Virus record (IMG/VR): IMGVR_UViG_3300042569_000097
Location: 1 to 24,820 of that record
DNA length: 24,820 nucleotides
Direction: 5' to 3' (one strand)
Origin: a virus
Position numbers and translations under genes: made by a program. The stretch's first letter is position 1, and every line of letters begins with the position of its first letter. The notes under the pieces were generated by a model. It made no database searches and had not been told where the DNA came from. It saw only the letters and a program-made list of their open reading frames with translations. Below are positions 14,238 to 22,757 of this stretch, piece by piece.

Positions 14238-14978
14238 ATGGCAGATTACACAAAAGCAACTAACTTTACAGCCAAGGATAGTTTACCAACAGGAAACTCT
14301 GGTAAGATTGTTAAAGGTACGGAGATTGATACTGAACTTAATGCAGTTGCTAATGCGATTGCATCGAAAGCAGATAGCAATAGTCCTACTTTTACAGGCA
14401 CACCTGTAGCGCCTACAGCATCTTCTGGCACAAACACAACACAGTTAGCAACCACAGCGTTTGTCACCGCTGCTTTGTCTGCGGCTTATCCTGTTGGTTC
14501 TATTTACATCAATGCTTCTAGCGCATCTAACCCATCTACCTTGTTAGGCTTTGGTACATGGACAGCCTTTGGTGCTGGTCGTGTCATGGTTGGTTTAGAT
14601 GCTAGTGATGCTCTGTTTGATACTGCCGAAGAAACTGGCGGCTCTAAAGACGCTATTGTTGTGTCGCATACACACACCTTAACAGGCACTACAGATAGTG
14701 AAGCAGCACACCAACACTTTATTGCAACTAATGGCGAAGTTGGAGGTGGTGAGGGTTCATTAAATGCCTCAAACTACATGATTAGACGAGGAAGTTATGG
14801 AAGTGATTACAACTATGATTTTACTTCCACAGGAACTGAAGCAAATATCGGTCGGACAAGCAATGCTGGCGCACATGACCACACCGTCTCTGGTACAACA
14901 GCGTCTGCTGGTTCTAGCGGTACTAACGCTAACGTACAGCCCTATATTACAGTTCGTATGTGGAAGCGCACAGCTTGA
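14238..14978 (+). CDS. Collar-type tail fibre with HxH metal-binding tip
   Basis: This 246-residue protein has an N-terminal attachment segment (MADYTKATNFTAKDSLPTGN), then a short neck (SPTFTGTPVAPTASSGTNTT). A T4 gp10/gp12-like collar domain follows (AAYPVGSIYINASSASNPST; GFGTWTAFGAGRVMVGLD; ending NVQPYITVRMWKRTA). Three HxH pairs (His144/146, His158/160, His213/215) resemble the metal-coordinating His pairs in T4 short and long fibre tips. It may be a receptor-binding spike or a nozzle-tip protein. AAGGA lies 6 bases before its ATG. Confidence 0.8.
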   Translation: MADYTKATNFTAKDSLPTGNSGKIVKGTEIDTELNAVANAIASKADSNSPTFTGTPVAPTASSGTNTTQLATTAFVTAALSAAYPVGSIYINASSASNPSTLLGFGTWTAFGAGRVMVGLDASDALFDTAEETGGSKDAIVVSHTHTLTGTTDSEAAHQHFIATNGEVGGGEGSLNASNYMIRRGSYGSDYNYDFTSTGTEANIGRTSNAGAHDHTVSGTTASAGSSGTNANVQPYITVRMWKRTA

Positions 14979-15268
14979 GTTTCAAAGTACCTGTCGTCCT
15001 TCGTGAAGACTATACGATGTTGTTAGAACTGTATGACAACTTAATATGGTTTCACACCGATGTTCGTAAATGGACACCGGCAGTTAAAGCAAAGTTTTTA
15101 GAAGACTTAAATCTGTTGCAGCACTTAGTGTCTATTCCGTTAGTAGCGCTAGCACATACAGATAATAAGAAGTTAGTTAAGTTTGGAAAATCAATCGGAT
15201 TTGAGTTTAAACAAGATTTCATAGGTCAGGATAATCAAATGTATCACATATATAGTAGGAGTCTATAA
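14975..15268 (+). CDS. Small GNAT-like protein (T7 gp13-like position)
   Basis: I chose TTG 14975 (GGAAG 8 bases upstream, 4-base TTGA overlap with the fibre stop), giving 97 residues; GTG 14960 is the alternative. Residues about 45-97 (LVSIPLVALAHTDNKKLVKF, then GKSIGFEF, ending YHIYSRSL) look like the last strands of a GNAT acetyltransferase. The N-terminal acetyl-CoA loop (R/QxxGxG/A) is missing, so activity is unlikely. T7 gp13 lies at the same place between nozzle and internal proteins. The similarity is by pattern and context only. Confidence 0.6.
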   Translation: MSFKVPVVLREDYTMLLELYDNLIWFHTDVRKWTPAVKAKFLEDLNLLQHLVSIPLVALAHTDNKKLVKFGKSIGFEFKQDFIGQDNQMYHIYSRSL

Positions 15269-16416
15269 TGGGTAAGTCAGCAGGAATTATTGGCGGAGTC
15301 GCTGGCGGCATTGGTGGCGCTCTCTTAGGCGGACCAGCAGGAGCAGCTACGGGCTTTCAGCTCGGTAGCGGTGTTGGCGGTATGCTAGGCGGTGGTGGCG
15401 GAGGAAGCAACGTAAGTGGCTACTACAACGATGCTGCTGCTGCTCAACAAGCCGCTGCACAGCAAGCAGCGCAGATGGCTCAGTTCCGACCTATTGGTAT
15501 TACCACAGGCTTTGGTTCCTCTACATTCGGATACAATCCTCAAGGACAACTCAGTAGCGCAAGTTATCAGTTAACTCCTGAACTGCAAGCTATTCAGCAA
15601 CGAGCCTTAGCTGCTGCTAGCGCTTACAATCCTGAGCAAATTGGACAGATGGCGCAGCCTTTAGGCGCAGGTGCTGAGTCTTTATTTGGTCTTGGACAAC
15701 AGTATCTTGCTACGTCTCCTCAAGAAGCTGCGGCAACAGCGATGGCACAACGTCAAGCATTACTTGCTCCCGGACGTGCTGCTGAAGAAGCAAGACTGAT
15801 GACTACAAACTTTGGTCGAGGTACTGGTGGTTTAGGTGTACAGACTGGTACAGGTTCTGCTCCTTCTAATCCATTAGCACAAGCACTCTTTAATGCACGG
15901 GCGCAACAAGATGCAGAATTAGCTGCACAATCGGATTTATTAGGTCAACAGCGTGCTACTTTTGGAGCTGGTTTATTCGGCACAGGTGCAAACTTGTTAA
16001 GTCAAGTTCCTGCGCTAAGTTCTGCTGGCTACGCTCCATTGACAACTCGTTTAGGTCTTGCAGAGTCCGTAGAAGGTTTAGGACAACGAGCATTAGATAT
16101 TGGTTCTTCACTCGGCGCAAGAACATCTACCGCTGGAGCGCAAGCAGGTAATTACTTGTTGCGTGGTGGTTTAGAATCTGCACAGACTGGTTTAGCTGGT
16201 AACATCGCACAAGCCGGAATCAACGCCGCTGGACAAACATCATTGCTCAACCAATTAGGCGGTGTATTTTCAAACCCATCCGTAGGTAACTGGTTCGGTA
16301 GTCTCATTGGTGGTGGCTCTACAGGTGGTGCTTACGGTAGCATGGGCGGTATTCCCGGCTTAGGCGGTTCAATGGGTACTGGGTTACGCACCGGCGGCGG
16401 TATCGGTTTCCGCTAA
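15268..16416 (+). CDS. Internal virion / DNA ejection protein 1 (gp14-like)
   Basis: This 382-residue protein starts with a Gly-zipper-rich hydrophobic region (residues 5-46, GIIGGVAGGIGGALLGGPAG). It continues with an Ala/Gln-rich helical middle (AAAQQAAAQQAAQMAQF) and ends in another Gly-rich stretch (GGIPGLGGSMGTG). Membrane-inserting Gly-rich proteins at this place are the gp14-type ejection proteins that form the outer-membrane pore of the DNA ejectosome. ATG shares one base with the previous stop. The order 14-15-16 of T7 is matched by the next two genes. Confidence 0.7.
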   Translation: MGKSAGIIGGVAGGIGGALLGGPAGAATGFQLGSGVGGMLGGGGGGSNVSGYYNDAAAAQQAAAQQAAQMAQFRPIGITTGFGSSTFGYNPQGQLSSASYQLTPELQAIQQRALAAASAYNPEQIGQMAQPLGAGAESLFGLGQQYLATSPQEAAATAMAQRQALLAPGRAAEEARLMTTNFGRGTGGLGVQTGTGSAPSNPLAQALFNARAQQDAELAAQSDLLGQQRATFGAGLFGTGANLLSQVPALSSAGYAPLTTRLGLAESVEGLGQRALDIGSSLGARTSTAGAQAGNYLLRGGLESAQTGLAGNIAQAGINAAGQTSLLNQLGGVFSNPSVGNWFGSLIGGGSTGGAYGSMGGIPGLGGSMGTGLRTGGGIGFR

Positions 16417-16433
16417 TCAACTAAGGAATAATT

Positions 16434-17546
16434 ATGGCAGATAGTATCGTAGGCGGTTTATTCGGAGTTTCTCCTGATATGTATTCTCAAGCGAGGAACG
16501 CTAGGGACTATGCACAAGCGTTAAAGATAGGCACTAGCTATGCAGCTCCGGGAACAATGATGTCTCCTTCCCTTGGTCCTCTGTACGCTCAAGCAGCGCA
16601 GACAGGACAGTTGCTAGGTCAAGGTGTTGGTGGCTTACTTGGTGTCGAAGACCCTGAACTGAAGAAGATTACAGCTATTCAAGAACTGTCTTCACAGTTT
16701 GATTTAACTTCTCCAACTGGTATGCGTGACTTTGCTCGTTCATTGCAACAGATTGCGCCGCAAGAAGCAATGATGGCTGCAAAGCGTGCTGATGAGATGG
16801 CAGTTTCGTCTGCTACGGTGGCGCAGAAGACTCGTGAGCGTCAAATACCTACGTCTCCATTAGGTAAGATACAGTTTGAAAGACAAGAGCTATTAAACGC
16901 AGGTGTTCCAGCGAACGACCCACGTGTATTGGCTTACGATGACGCTATCAAAGCAACTGGTTTAACAGGGAAAAAAGCAATATCAGCGGCTGCGGCTCCA
17001 ATTGAACGTCAAAACAAACTATTGGGAGAAAAGCGAGTTGGTAAATTACTTGACTTAGAAGATAATGCTTTAGCTGCTACAGACACTCTTCAGGTTGTTT
17101 CTGATTTTAGGTCTTTAATTGATAATTCCTTTACCGGAGCAGGCGCAAAAGCAAAGCTAACAGCGGCGCAGTTTGCTAACGCACTTGGTGTACCTGTGAC
17201 AGGCACAAGCGAATCTGAACAGTTAAATCAGTTGTTTGCAGCGTTGACTACTGGACAGGCAAAGAATCTCAAAGGTAGTTTATCCGATAAAGACTTAGCG
17301 TTCTTAAAAGAAGCTGTTGGGACAAGCGGCTTAACTAAAGATACTTTACGCAGCGTGATTTCCAGAATTGAACGCAATGCTTTGATTGAAGCAAAGACTT
17401 TTGAAATCGCCTCTAAATTTGAAGGCGACTTGGCTAAAATGAACATTGTTGATATTAAGAAACAAGCGCAAAAAGAAGTTAACGAACGAGCTGATAAACA
17501 AAAGCGTTTAGAAGAGCTGCGTCGTAAACAAAACCAACCAATATAG
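16434..17546 (+). CDS. Internal virion / ejection protein 2 (gp15-like)
   Basis: This 370-residue mostly helical soluble protein has a Gly-rich early part (residues 3-70, with LLGQGVGGLLGVEDPELK). A long helical body follows, and the C-terminal coiled coil is strongly charged (about 335-370, KKQAQKEVNERADKQKRLEE). It has no enzyme motif. AAGGA precedes the ATG. Position between the Gly-rich and the 646-residue proteins fits a gp15-like ejectosome component. This is context-based, since such proteins diverge fast. Confidence 0.65.
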   Translation: MADSIVGGLFGVSPDMYSQARNARDYAQALKIGTSYAAPGTMMSPSLGPLYAQAAQTGQLLGQGVGGLLGVEDPELKKITAIQELSSQFDLTSPTGMRDFARSLQQIAPQEAMMAAKRADEMAVSSATVAQKTRERQIPTSPLGKIQFERQELLNAGVPANDPRVLAYDDAIKATGLTGKKAISAAAAPIERQNKLLGEKRVGKLLDLEDNALAATDTLQVVSDFRSLIDNSFTGAGAKAKLTAAQFANALGVPVTGTSESEQLNQLFAALTTGQAKNLKGSLSDKDLAFLKEAVGTSGLTKDTLRSVISRIERNALIEAKTFEIASKFEGDLAKMNIVDIKKQAQKEVNERADKQKRLEELRRKQNQPI

Positions 17547-17557
17547 TAAGGATTGTT

Positions 17558-19498
17558 ATGTCTTTAACTTCTGAAGAATTAAAAGAATTAGAATCTCTTG
17601 AGCAAGAGCTAGGAGGAAACACTGGCTATGTTAGTGTTTTAGACCCAAACCGGAAAGACCCTACTTTATTACAGCAGTTCGGAACTTCAGTTGTACAGAA
17701 CTTACCTGAACTCGGTGGGATGTTTGGTGGTGTGGTAGGCGCTCTTGGAACACGCTCACCTGCTGGCGCTCGGGCAGGGCAAGCCCTTGGTGCTGCTGCT
17801 GTTCGTAGCATGGTAGGTGCTGGTTTCGGAGGAGCCGCAGGAGAAGCCTCTCGTCAAGCAATTACTGGACAGCCATCTGTCTTTGGAACGGTTAAAGCAG
17901 GTGTTGAACAAGCAACCTATGACGCTGCTGGTAATTTAATTTTTTCTGCTGCTGGAAAAGCATATCGACTTGGTAAAGAAGCCTTAACTGGTAAGTTTGG
18001 TAATCAAATTCCTGATAATGCAATTTTTGCAGCAGACAGGTTGTTAAAAGAAGAAGGTGCGTTCGGATTGACACCTTTTCAATCTACAGGTAGTGGTCTA
18101 TCTGGGGTGTCGGAAAGCATTGCTAGAGGTTCGTTCACAGCACGACCAATTATGGCGGCAGCAGATAAGGCAACAGACACAGCACTTCAATCAGCTAAAA
18201 CAAAGATTTTAGACAATATCTCTACAAACGTCTACGACAGTGTGGCGACTGGTAAATCGTTTGCTGAGTCGATTGCTGCAGGTGATGACGCTTTAAAAGA
18301 AACTGTCAGTCCTTTTTATAAGTCGATGAGCGAAGCTGCTAAGAACATTTCTGTAGATATTGTTCCATTACAGTCACAAGCAGCTCAGATTTTAAATCGT
18401 GCAGACAAAGCAGGCGGTTTGAATATATCAGCTGGCGAAAAGACATTTTTAAATCAAATAGTTGAAGCTCCTGAAAAAGTAGACTTTACAATCGCCCATG
18501 AGATTCTTTCTGGTTTGAAGACCCGTCAAAGAGACTTAAAAAGCACAACTACGCCCGATACTAAGTTATACGCACAAATCACATCCTTTACTAAGAATTT
18601 AGAAAAGCAAATGGATGCTGCTGGTTCTAAAGTACCGGGTTCTGCAATTGATTTTCAAGGACGTATTCCAGAAGACAAATCGAAAACACTGACCGAACAG
18701 TATAAGTTTTATTCAAAGCTGTATCGTGACAGTGTGACTGATTTATATAGTGACACCACAGCAAAGTTGTTAAACAAAGACCCTGAATATGTCGGTAAGA
18801 ACATCTTTCAAAGTGGCAATGTAACCGCTTTCCAAGAGACAAAACAAGCCCTTGGAAGAGCCAAACAACTTAATCCTGATTTAAATGTTAACGATACCTT
18901 AAACAGTGTTCGTCGTGGGTATGTAGAAAACTTACTTAAAAGCGAAGGCTCTTTGTCTACTCTTGGCTCGAAGATAGATACGGATGAGGCTGTACGCCGT
19001 ACATTTGAGACGGTGCTGTCTAAAGAGCAACAAGCCAATGTTAAAAAACTTCTAAAAGCAGCAGAGCTTTCTTCTGTTCGACCTGAAGCAACAGCACCTT
19101 TGTTTCTCGCAGCTCAGCAAGCACAGTCTGTAACTGGTTTAGCTGGTTTAGGCGCTTTAGTGTTAAGTGATGATGCTAAAAAAGTTGCTTCGGAAAATCC
19201 CGGCTGGACAGCATTAACAGCGGGGGCTGTGTTGTTAGGTCCTCGTTTTATTGCTAAATCAATCACAAACCCAGAAGCGGTGAACGCTGCTATAGCACTT
19301 TACAAGCAACAGGAAAAAGGTCTTCCAATTACAGCTAACTTGTTTGCTAAGTCATTAAAAGTATTTGAAAGAGCCGGAATCACAGCACAGGACTTACTAC
19401 AGCCTGAAACAGATACCAGCTCACCAGCACCTGTCGGTTTGACTGCAGCAGAGCAGGAAGAGCTAAGACTATTAGAATCTGAACTACAAGGACAATAA
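17558..19498 (+). CDS. Large internal virion / ejection protein 3 (gp16-like position)
   Basis: This 646-residue protein carries a Gly/Ala-rich potentially membrane-inserting section (about residues 48-100, LGGMFGGVVGALGTRSPAGA). A long helical body follows, and there is a second hydrophobic section near residues 530-580 (AGLGALVLSDD; WTALTAGAVLLGPRF). The two ends carry similar amphipathic motifs: LTSEELKELESLEQEL at residues 3-18 and LTAAEQEELRLLESEL at 628-643. Unlike T7 gp16, no N-terminal lytic transglycosylase motif is visible, and it is about half that length. It probably spans the host envelope during DNA entry. Confidence 0.65.
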   Translation: MSLTSEELKELESLEQELGGNTGYVSVLDPNRKDPTLLQQFGTSVVQNLPELGGMFGGVVGALGTRSPAGARAGQALGAAAVRSMVGAGFGGAAGEASRQAITGQPSVFGTVKAGVEQATYDAAGNLIFSAAGKAYRLGKEALTGKFGNQIPDNAIFAADRLLKEEGAFGLTPFQSTGSGLSGVSESIARGSFTARPIMAAADKATDTALQSAKTKILDNISTNVYDSVATGKSFAESIAAGDDALKETVSPFYKSMSEAAKNISVDIVPLQSQAAQILNRADKAGGLNISAGEKTFLNQIVEAPEKVDFTIAHEILSGLKTRQRDLKSTTTPDTKLYAQITSFTKNLEKQMDAAGSKVPGSAIDFQGRIPEDKSKTLTEQYKFYSKLYRDSVTDLYSDTTAKLLNKDPEYVGKNIFQSGNVTAFQETKQALGRAKQLNPDLNVNDTLNSVRRGYVENLLKSEGSLSTLGSKIDTDEAVRRTFETVLSKEQQANVKKLLKAAELSSVRPEATAPLFLAAQQAQSVTGLAGLGALVLSDDAKKVASENPGWTALTAGAVLLGPRFIAKSITNPEAVNAAIALYKQQEKGLPITANLFAKSLKVFERAGITAQDLLQPETDTSSPAPVGLTAAEQEELRLLESELQGQ

Positions 19499-19499
19499 G

Positions 19500-19910
19500 A
19501 TGTTTCCACTAGGCGCAATACTAAGTATCGGTGAAAAGCTCATTGACAAGTTTTTCCCAGACCCAGAGCAGAAAGCTAAGGCTCAGTTAGAACTAATGAA
19601 GATGCAGCAGGAAGGTGACTTCAAGAAGATAGAAGCTGACATAGTAGAGGCACAGGAGCTTACTAAGCGCCAACAAGCAGATATGACTAGCGATAGCTGG
19701 TTAAGCAAGAACATTCGCCCAATGACGCTTATCTTTATCCTTGGTGGCTACTTTGTGTTTGCAATGATGTCTGCCTTTGGCAACAACGCTAATGAGAAGT
19801 ATGTCGAACTGTTGGGTCAGTGGGGTATGTTAGTGATGTCCTTCTACTTTGGTGGAAGAACATTGGAAAAGATTATGGATATGAAATCGAAGGAGAAGAA
19901 AGATGCATGA
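19500..19910 (+). CDS. Holin (GTA_holin_3TM-like)
   Basis: This 136-residue protein starts MFPLGAILSIGEKLIDKFFP. A charged helix with EQKAKAQLELMKMQQEGDF and IVEAQ follows, then SWLSKNIRPMTLIFILGG and two hydrophobic spans (about residues 73-92 and 103-120). The pattern DPEQKAKAxLEL ... SWLSKxIRPMT is typical of the GTA_holin_3TM family. It would make the inner-membrane lesion that releases endolysin. The last 8 bases overlap the next gene, forming a compact lysis cassette. Confidence 0.8.
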   Translation: MFPLGAILSIGEKLIDKFFPDPEQKAKAQLELMKMQQEGDFKKIEADIVEAQELTKRQQADMTSDSWLSKNIRPMTLIFILGGYFVFAMMSAFGNNANEKYVELLGQWGMLVMSFYFGGRTLEKIMDMKSKEKKDA

Positions 19911-20253
19911 ACAAGTAGACTCAGCAAAAGAAGTAGCGGGTAAGTCAATCGGTAAGCACGGACTAATGTATATCACTGCTATCATCCTGATTGGTGTAGT
20001 CTCTAGTGCTTTCCTTACTGAGTCTGCCATCACTGCTGTTATGACAATGGTTGGTGGTGCGTTAGTAGCTCTGATTAACATGATGAATGGAATCGCTGGT
20101 ACAGTAGAGAAGCAAGACAAACCTGAGTTTAAAGTTATCTCTGACTTAGTAGCTCGGTTAGACCAAAAAGAACCTGCAATGTCTGTTGAAGTAGATGGTG
20201 AGAAGGTAACAGTCACCAAAGGTACAGACTCTATTACTACGAAGAAGAAATGA
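19903..20253 (+). CDS. Two-span membrane protein in lysis cassette
   Basis: This 116-residue protein has two hydrophobic spans (about residues 21-38, LMYITAIILIGVVSSAFL; and 42-64, AITAVMTMVGGALVALINMM). A charged soluble tail follows, rich in Lys, Glu and Asp. It overlaps holin by 8 bases and the peptidase start by 4. It may be a second holin or antiholin. The tail shows no lipobox or coiled coil of the spanin kind. I do not recognise a named family. Confidence 0.65.
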   Translation: MHEQVDSAKEVAGKSIGKHGLMYITAIILIGVVSSAFLTESAITAVMTMVGGALVALINMMNGIAGTVEKQDKPEFKVISDLVARLDQKEPAMSVEVDGEKVTVTKGTDSITTKKK

Positions 20254-20684
20254 ATCTTAGCCAAAACTTCACACTAGATGAGTTAACAGCCTCTCAAACA
20301 GCAGCTCGTAAAGGCTTTGACAACACCCCTAACGCTACCGAAGTAGCTAACTTAGTGCGGGTTGCAGCATTGCTCGAAGAAGTCAGAGCATTAGTAAAGA
20401 AGCCTGTTTTAGTTAATTCTGGCTTTCGCTCTAAACAGGTGAACGATGCTGTTGGTTCACGAGATACTAGCCAACACCGTATCGGCTGTGCAGCAGATAT
20501 TAGAGTCCCCGGAATGACCCCTAGAGAGGTCGTAGAGGCGTGCATTAAAGCCAACATAGGGTATGACCAAATCATTGAAGAATTTGGCTCATGGACTCAT
20601 ATAAGCGTTCCTGACAGCCCTACTAGACCACCTCGCAGACAAGCACTTACAATAGACCGTCAAGGCACTCGTCCGTTCAAGTAA
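20250..20684 (+). CDS. M15-type peptidase endolysin
   Basis: This 144-residue protein is a zinc D,D- or L,D-carboxypeptidase/endopeptidase of the Peptidase_M15_3 type, cleaving peptidoglycan cross-links. Key residues are His76 and Asp83 in SQHRIGCAADIRV (H-x6-D) and His117 in SWTHISV. The family start LSQNFTLDELTAS and SGFRSKQVNDAVGS are also present. No signal peptide or binding domain is seen, so release depends on the upstream holin. ATG overlaps the membrane protein stop (ATGA). It is the last rightward gene. Confidence 0.9.
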   Translation: MNLSQNFTLDELTASQTAARKGFDNTPNATEVANLVRVAALLEEVRALVKKPVLVNSGFRSKQVNDAVGSRDTSQHRIGCAADIRVPGMTPREVVEACIKANIGYDQIIEEFGSWTHISVPDSPTRPPRRQALTIDRQGTRPFK

Positions 20685-20848
20685 TTGTATCATATTTTAT
20701 ACATAATCGTGTGTATTGTACACAATGAGATACATTTCCCTATCGGTAAAGTTTCTCTGTTTCTGCACAGATACTAAGCAGAATAACCCGTTCGGGATAT
20801 AAAAAAACCCTGCCGAAGCAGGGCTATAAAGTTACAACATACAAGGAA
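20685..20848. other. Convergent intergenic region with inverted repeats
   Basis: This 164-base stretch between the lysin and the leftward reductase holds no credible gene. It is AT-rich at the left and carries small palindromes: TGTGTA-ttg-TACACA (20710-20724), TCTGT-ttctgc-ACAGA (20756-20771) and CCCG-tt-CGGG (20787-20796). Next to these is the strong hairpin described separately. No U-tract terminator for the rightward strand is clear. Confidence 0.6.
20801..20823 (-). terminator. Intrinsic terminator of the leftward operon
   Basis: On the minus strand CCCTGC-ttcg-GCAGGG is followed at once by seven T residues (20807-20801). A stable UUCG tetraloop, GC-rich 6-bp stem and U tract make a canonical intrinsic terminator, about 25 bases after the reductase stop. 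On the plus strand the hairpin lacks a U tract, so it acts mainly leftward. Confidence 0.85.
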
Positions 20849-22756
20849 TTAGATAGAGCACCCACCAGCGGTGCAACTTAACATCTGAGCGCCTTCAACG
20901 TTATCGTCATACTCTTTGAAATTCTCCCAGTCTACCGTCTCAGGAACTAACGACTTTAACTTGTTGTAAGTCTCCTCGTCACACTCCTCATAAGGCGCTT
21001 GCTTGTAAGTTCCACCATCCATCGGTAGGAACGACACACCTGTAACCTCATCGAAGTGCTTAAACGTCCATGCTCCAACATCCATCCATTCGTTCTCTTT
21101 AACAGAGATAGTGACTGACGGCTTGTGTTCACAGTAATGACGCTGGAAGATTAACCACAACCGCAGATGCTCAATAGCTGTCAAGTCTTCACGCAGTAAT
21201 GCACCATCAGCCACCGCAACAGGGAAACTAAATACTGTTGTTGACTCCGGCTTCATCACGCAAGGCTCTGCAACAAATCCTGCTTGAATCATAAACTGTG
21301 TTAAAGGGTCTTTATTGTCAGCTCGTACACGGCGGATATAATACTTGCTATGCTGAGGATGTATGCCACTAGCGGTAGAACAAAGCTGGGATACTGTGCC
21401 TTCGGGCTTGACTGCGGTAACTGCAACCGATTGATTAATACCAATAGCAGAAGCAAATTCAGCATTAGTAGCAACAGCAAGGTCACGGAGTTTCTCCAAT
21501 CGAGCAGGTAACGATTCATCATCAGGGTTATTGAGAAGTGTGTTGTCGCAGATACCAGTCATTGACACTCCTAAAAGCGCCTCTTCCTCGGTGTTCTTTT
21601 GCCAAATCTTACGCAAGTATGGAAAGTCTGTAAGACTAGCCTGAAAAGTACCGAGAATGGTAGCAAGACGAATCTTACGACTAATATCATCAATACTATC
21701 AGTGCTACGAATAATGCAGCTAGATAGGTTACAGAACTGGTAAGGGCGCAGAATAATCTCTGAGCATGGGTTCGTACCAAATGCATACGACTCATCCCTA
21801 CGACCATTCTTTGCAGCTTGCTTTTGACTTGCTTCACGATTGAAGATACCACGCTCACCGGAGTGTGATTCATAGATTGAACTCCATTCACGCATAAATT
21901 GACCGATAGATGGTGTCTCAACATAGGTAGCAGAGTTGTTTGCTAACGCACGTTGTCCTTGACCGTCCCACCAGTTACCTGCTTTAGCATGAGCCATCTT
22001 GTCGTCTGACAAATCAGACAGGCTAATCATTGCCGAGCGTCGTACTCCGCCCACAACAACAACTTCCCCGATTTTGCAGAGAATATCATGACATTCAAGT
22101 GATGATAAGCGCCGACCAACTGCCCATTTAAATTTGGACACACAGAAACGATAAAGCTCTTCCAAAGGTCCGGGTCCAGAAGCACGTCCTCCGAAAGTTC
22201 TGAGTCTTGCTCCAGCAGGTCGAACCTTGGATACGTCAAACCTTGGAATTTCACCAGCATACAAAAGAGCAATGAGCTGTCTAAGCGATTTTGCCCATCC
22301 TTCTTTAGAATCCGACACAACAACAGTGCTTTTACTATCAAACAACTGAGTAGGGACTTCGGGTAACTTAGAAACATATTGTTGCTCCACAGAGAATCCG
22401 ACACCAGTGCCACAGAGAAGGATGTACATTGCTTCGTCAAAGGCTTTGGGGTCGTCGATTGGTAAATAAGAACAGTTAAATGCTGCTACATTCTGGCGCT
22501 CTAGCGCAGGTCCTGCTGTCATCACTGCACGCATAGATGGTACGACATCTAAGGCTGTTACTGCTTGTTGTAACTCGTTACGCAACTCTTTTGTGAGTGT
22601 GTAGTTCTGTTTCGTTTGTAGGTGCTTTTCCATAAAGTCAAAGTACCGTGCTACTGTTTCGTCCCAGTGCTCACGACGACCTTTATCGTCCAAGTAACGA
22701 CTATAGCGACTCTTGGCGATGAATGTGTTGTACGGGGTCATGTTGTATGCTGCCAT
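20849..22756 (-). CDS. nrdJ: Class II (adenosylcobalamin) ribonucleotide reductase, NrdJ-like
   Basis: This 635-residue enzyme converts ribonucleotides to deoxyribonucleotides for phage DNA synthesis, using vitamin B12 to make the thiyl radical. Active site NPCSEI has Asn329, Cys331 (radical) and Glu333. Redox Cys95 (FNCSYLP) and Cys342 form the active-site pair; Cys342 lies 11 residues after Cys331, as Cys419 to Cys408 in Lactobacillus leichmannii reductase. The C-terminal swinging-arm pair is Cys628/Cys633 (SCTAGGCSI). The phosphate loop PEGTVSQL is at 451-458. GTGVGFS and GVRRSAMIS are typical of monomeric class II enzymes. At 635 it is shorter than the 739-residue bacterial enzyme. No NrdB gene is seen, as expected. 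Confidence 0.92.
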   Translation of the reverse strand: MAAYNMTPYNTFIAKSRYSRYLDDKGRREHWDETVARYFDFMEKHLQTKQNYTLTKELRNELQQAVTALDVVPSMRAVMTAGPALERQNVAAFNCSYLPIDDPKAFDEAMYILLCGTGVGFSVEQQYVSKLPEVPTQLFDSKSTVVVSDSKEGWAKSLRQLIALLYAGEIPRFDVSKVRPAGARLRTFGGRASGPGPLEELYRFCVSKFKWAVGRRLSSLECHDILCKIGEVVVVGGVRRSAMISLSDLSDDKMAHAKAGNWWDGQGQRALANNSATYVETPSIGQFMREWSSIYESHSGERGIFNREASQKQAAKNGRRDESYAFGTNPCSEIILRPYQFCNLSSCIIRSTDSIDDISRKIRLATILGTFQASLTDFPYLRKIWQKNTEEEALLGVSMTGICDNTLLNNPDDESLPARLEKLRDLAVATNAEFASAIGINQSVAVTAVKPEGTVSQLCSTASGIHPQHSKYYIRRVRADNKDPLTQFMIQAGFVAEPCVMKPESTTVFSFPVAVADGALLREDLTAIEHLRLWLIFQRHYCEHKPSVTISVKENEWMDVGAWTFKHFDEVTGVSFLPMDGGTYKQAPYEECDEETYNKLKSLVPETVDWENFKEYDDNVEGAQMLSCTAGGCSI

Positions 22757-22757
22757 G

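Noticed and set aside
20685-20740. Minus-strand promoter-like TTGTGT and TATAAA in the convergent region
   Set aside because: It has a weak -35 with an 18-base spacer, and it would only produce antisense RNA into the lysin gene.
21301-22440. Other minus-strand frames inside the reductase gene
   Set aside because: They overlap a full set of conserved reductase motifs and show no ribosome sites or recognisable families.
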